NCBI GenBank assembly: GCA_021767985.1
Contig: JAASSH010000034.1
Location: 1-9,554, forward strand
Direction: 5' to 3'
Length of the DNA stretch: 9,554 nucleotides
DNA from: Gammaproteobacteria bacterium
GTDB taxonomy: Bacteria > Pseudomonadota > Gammaproteobacteria > GCA-001735895
Part shown: positions 9,413-9,554 of the stretch, in pieces
How positions within the stretch are numbered: the stretch's first letter is position 1
Layout: the number at the start of each line of letters is the position of its first letter
Position numbers and translations under genes: made by a program
Notes under the pieces: generated by a model
What the model was told of the DNA's origin: nothing
The model's input: only the letters and a program-made list of their open reading frames with translations
The model's database searches: none

Positions 9413-9554
9413 TCAGGCGTCGCAATCGACCTGCACATCGTCCGACAGCGGTATCGACTGGCACAGCAGGATATAGCCCAGCTCGAGATCGCGCCGCGAA
9501 AGAACGTTGTTTTGTCGCATCTCCACTTCGCCGGCGATTTTCAGAACCATGCAG
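9413..9554 (-). CDS. 2Fe-2S ferredoxin domain, C-terminal part, runs off the right edge
   Basis: Only the last 47 codons are present, ending at TGA (9413-9415). The visible protein runs CMVLKIAGEVEMRQNN, then LELGYILLCQSIPLSDDVQVDCDA to the end. This is the C-terminal half of a plant-type (fdx/PaaE-like) 2Fe-2S domain. The cysteine at the window edge should be the third cluster ligand (of C-x4-C-x2-C) and the one in LLCQ the fourth. The closing P-L-S-D-D-V-x-V-D pattern is typical of ferredoxin domains at the end of flavin/NAD(P)H reductases such as PaaE-like or phenol hydroxylase-type reductases, and of some stand-alone ferredoxins. The rest lies outside, so the parent enzyme cannot be decided. 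It is convergent with the cyclase gene and probably unrelated to it. Confidence 0.8.
   Translation of the reverse strand, partial: CMVLKIAGEVEMRQNNVLSRRDLELGYILLCQSIPLSDDVQVDCDA

Overview
The window looks like chromosomal DNA from a gammaproteobacterium, probably free-living or aquatic. This is inferred from moderately high G+C, from the protein flavour, and from the many c-di-GMP signalling genes; no rRNA or other taxonomic marker is present. I see no tRNA, rRNA, CRISPR array, transposase, integrase or phage gene.

Left part, positions 1-3193, minus strand: a compact glycogen-synthesis operon transcribed right to left as glgC, pgm, glgA. The spacers are 10 and 12 nt, and glgA runs off the left edge. 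Pgm interconverts glucose-6-P and glucose-1-P, GlgC activates glucose-1-P to ADP-glucose, and GlgA extends the glucan. The Pgm is of the PGM1-like (eukaryotic-type) clade.

Positions 3194-3526 separate glgC from divergent signalling genes. This spacer holds mutually exclusive hairpin arms, a CRP-like half-conserved site, and a strong Shine-Dalgarno plus ATG. That ATG lies in frame with the next gene but is cut off by an amber codon after four codons.

Middle, 3527-7885, plus strand: two genes 3 nt apart. The first encodes a soluble HDOD - GAF-like - histidine kinase protein. The second encodes a response regulator with REC - PAS - GGDEF - EAL architecture in which all the catalytic motifs I can check are present. 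They look like a cognate two-component system whose output is synthesis and/or breakdown of c-di-GMP.

Right part: after a 204-nt gap comes a third signalling gene (8090-9274), a membrane diguanylate cyclase with about eight predicted transmembrane segments, GGEEF and no I-site. Its start overlaps the stop of a possible 16-codon leader ORF. The window ends with a convergent minus-strand partial gene (9413-9554) encoding the C-terminus of a plant-type 2Fe-2S ferredoxin domain.

The most notable content is the HDOD-kinase/c-di-GMP regulator pair with a second cyclase beside it, placed back to back with glycogen synthesis genes. This suggests, but does not prove, a link between carbon storage and the c-di-GMP lifestyle switch.
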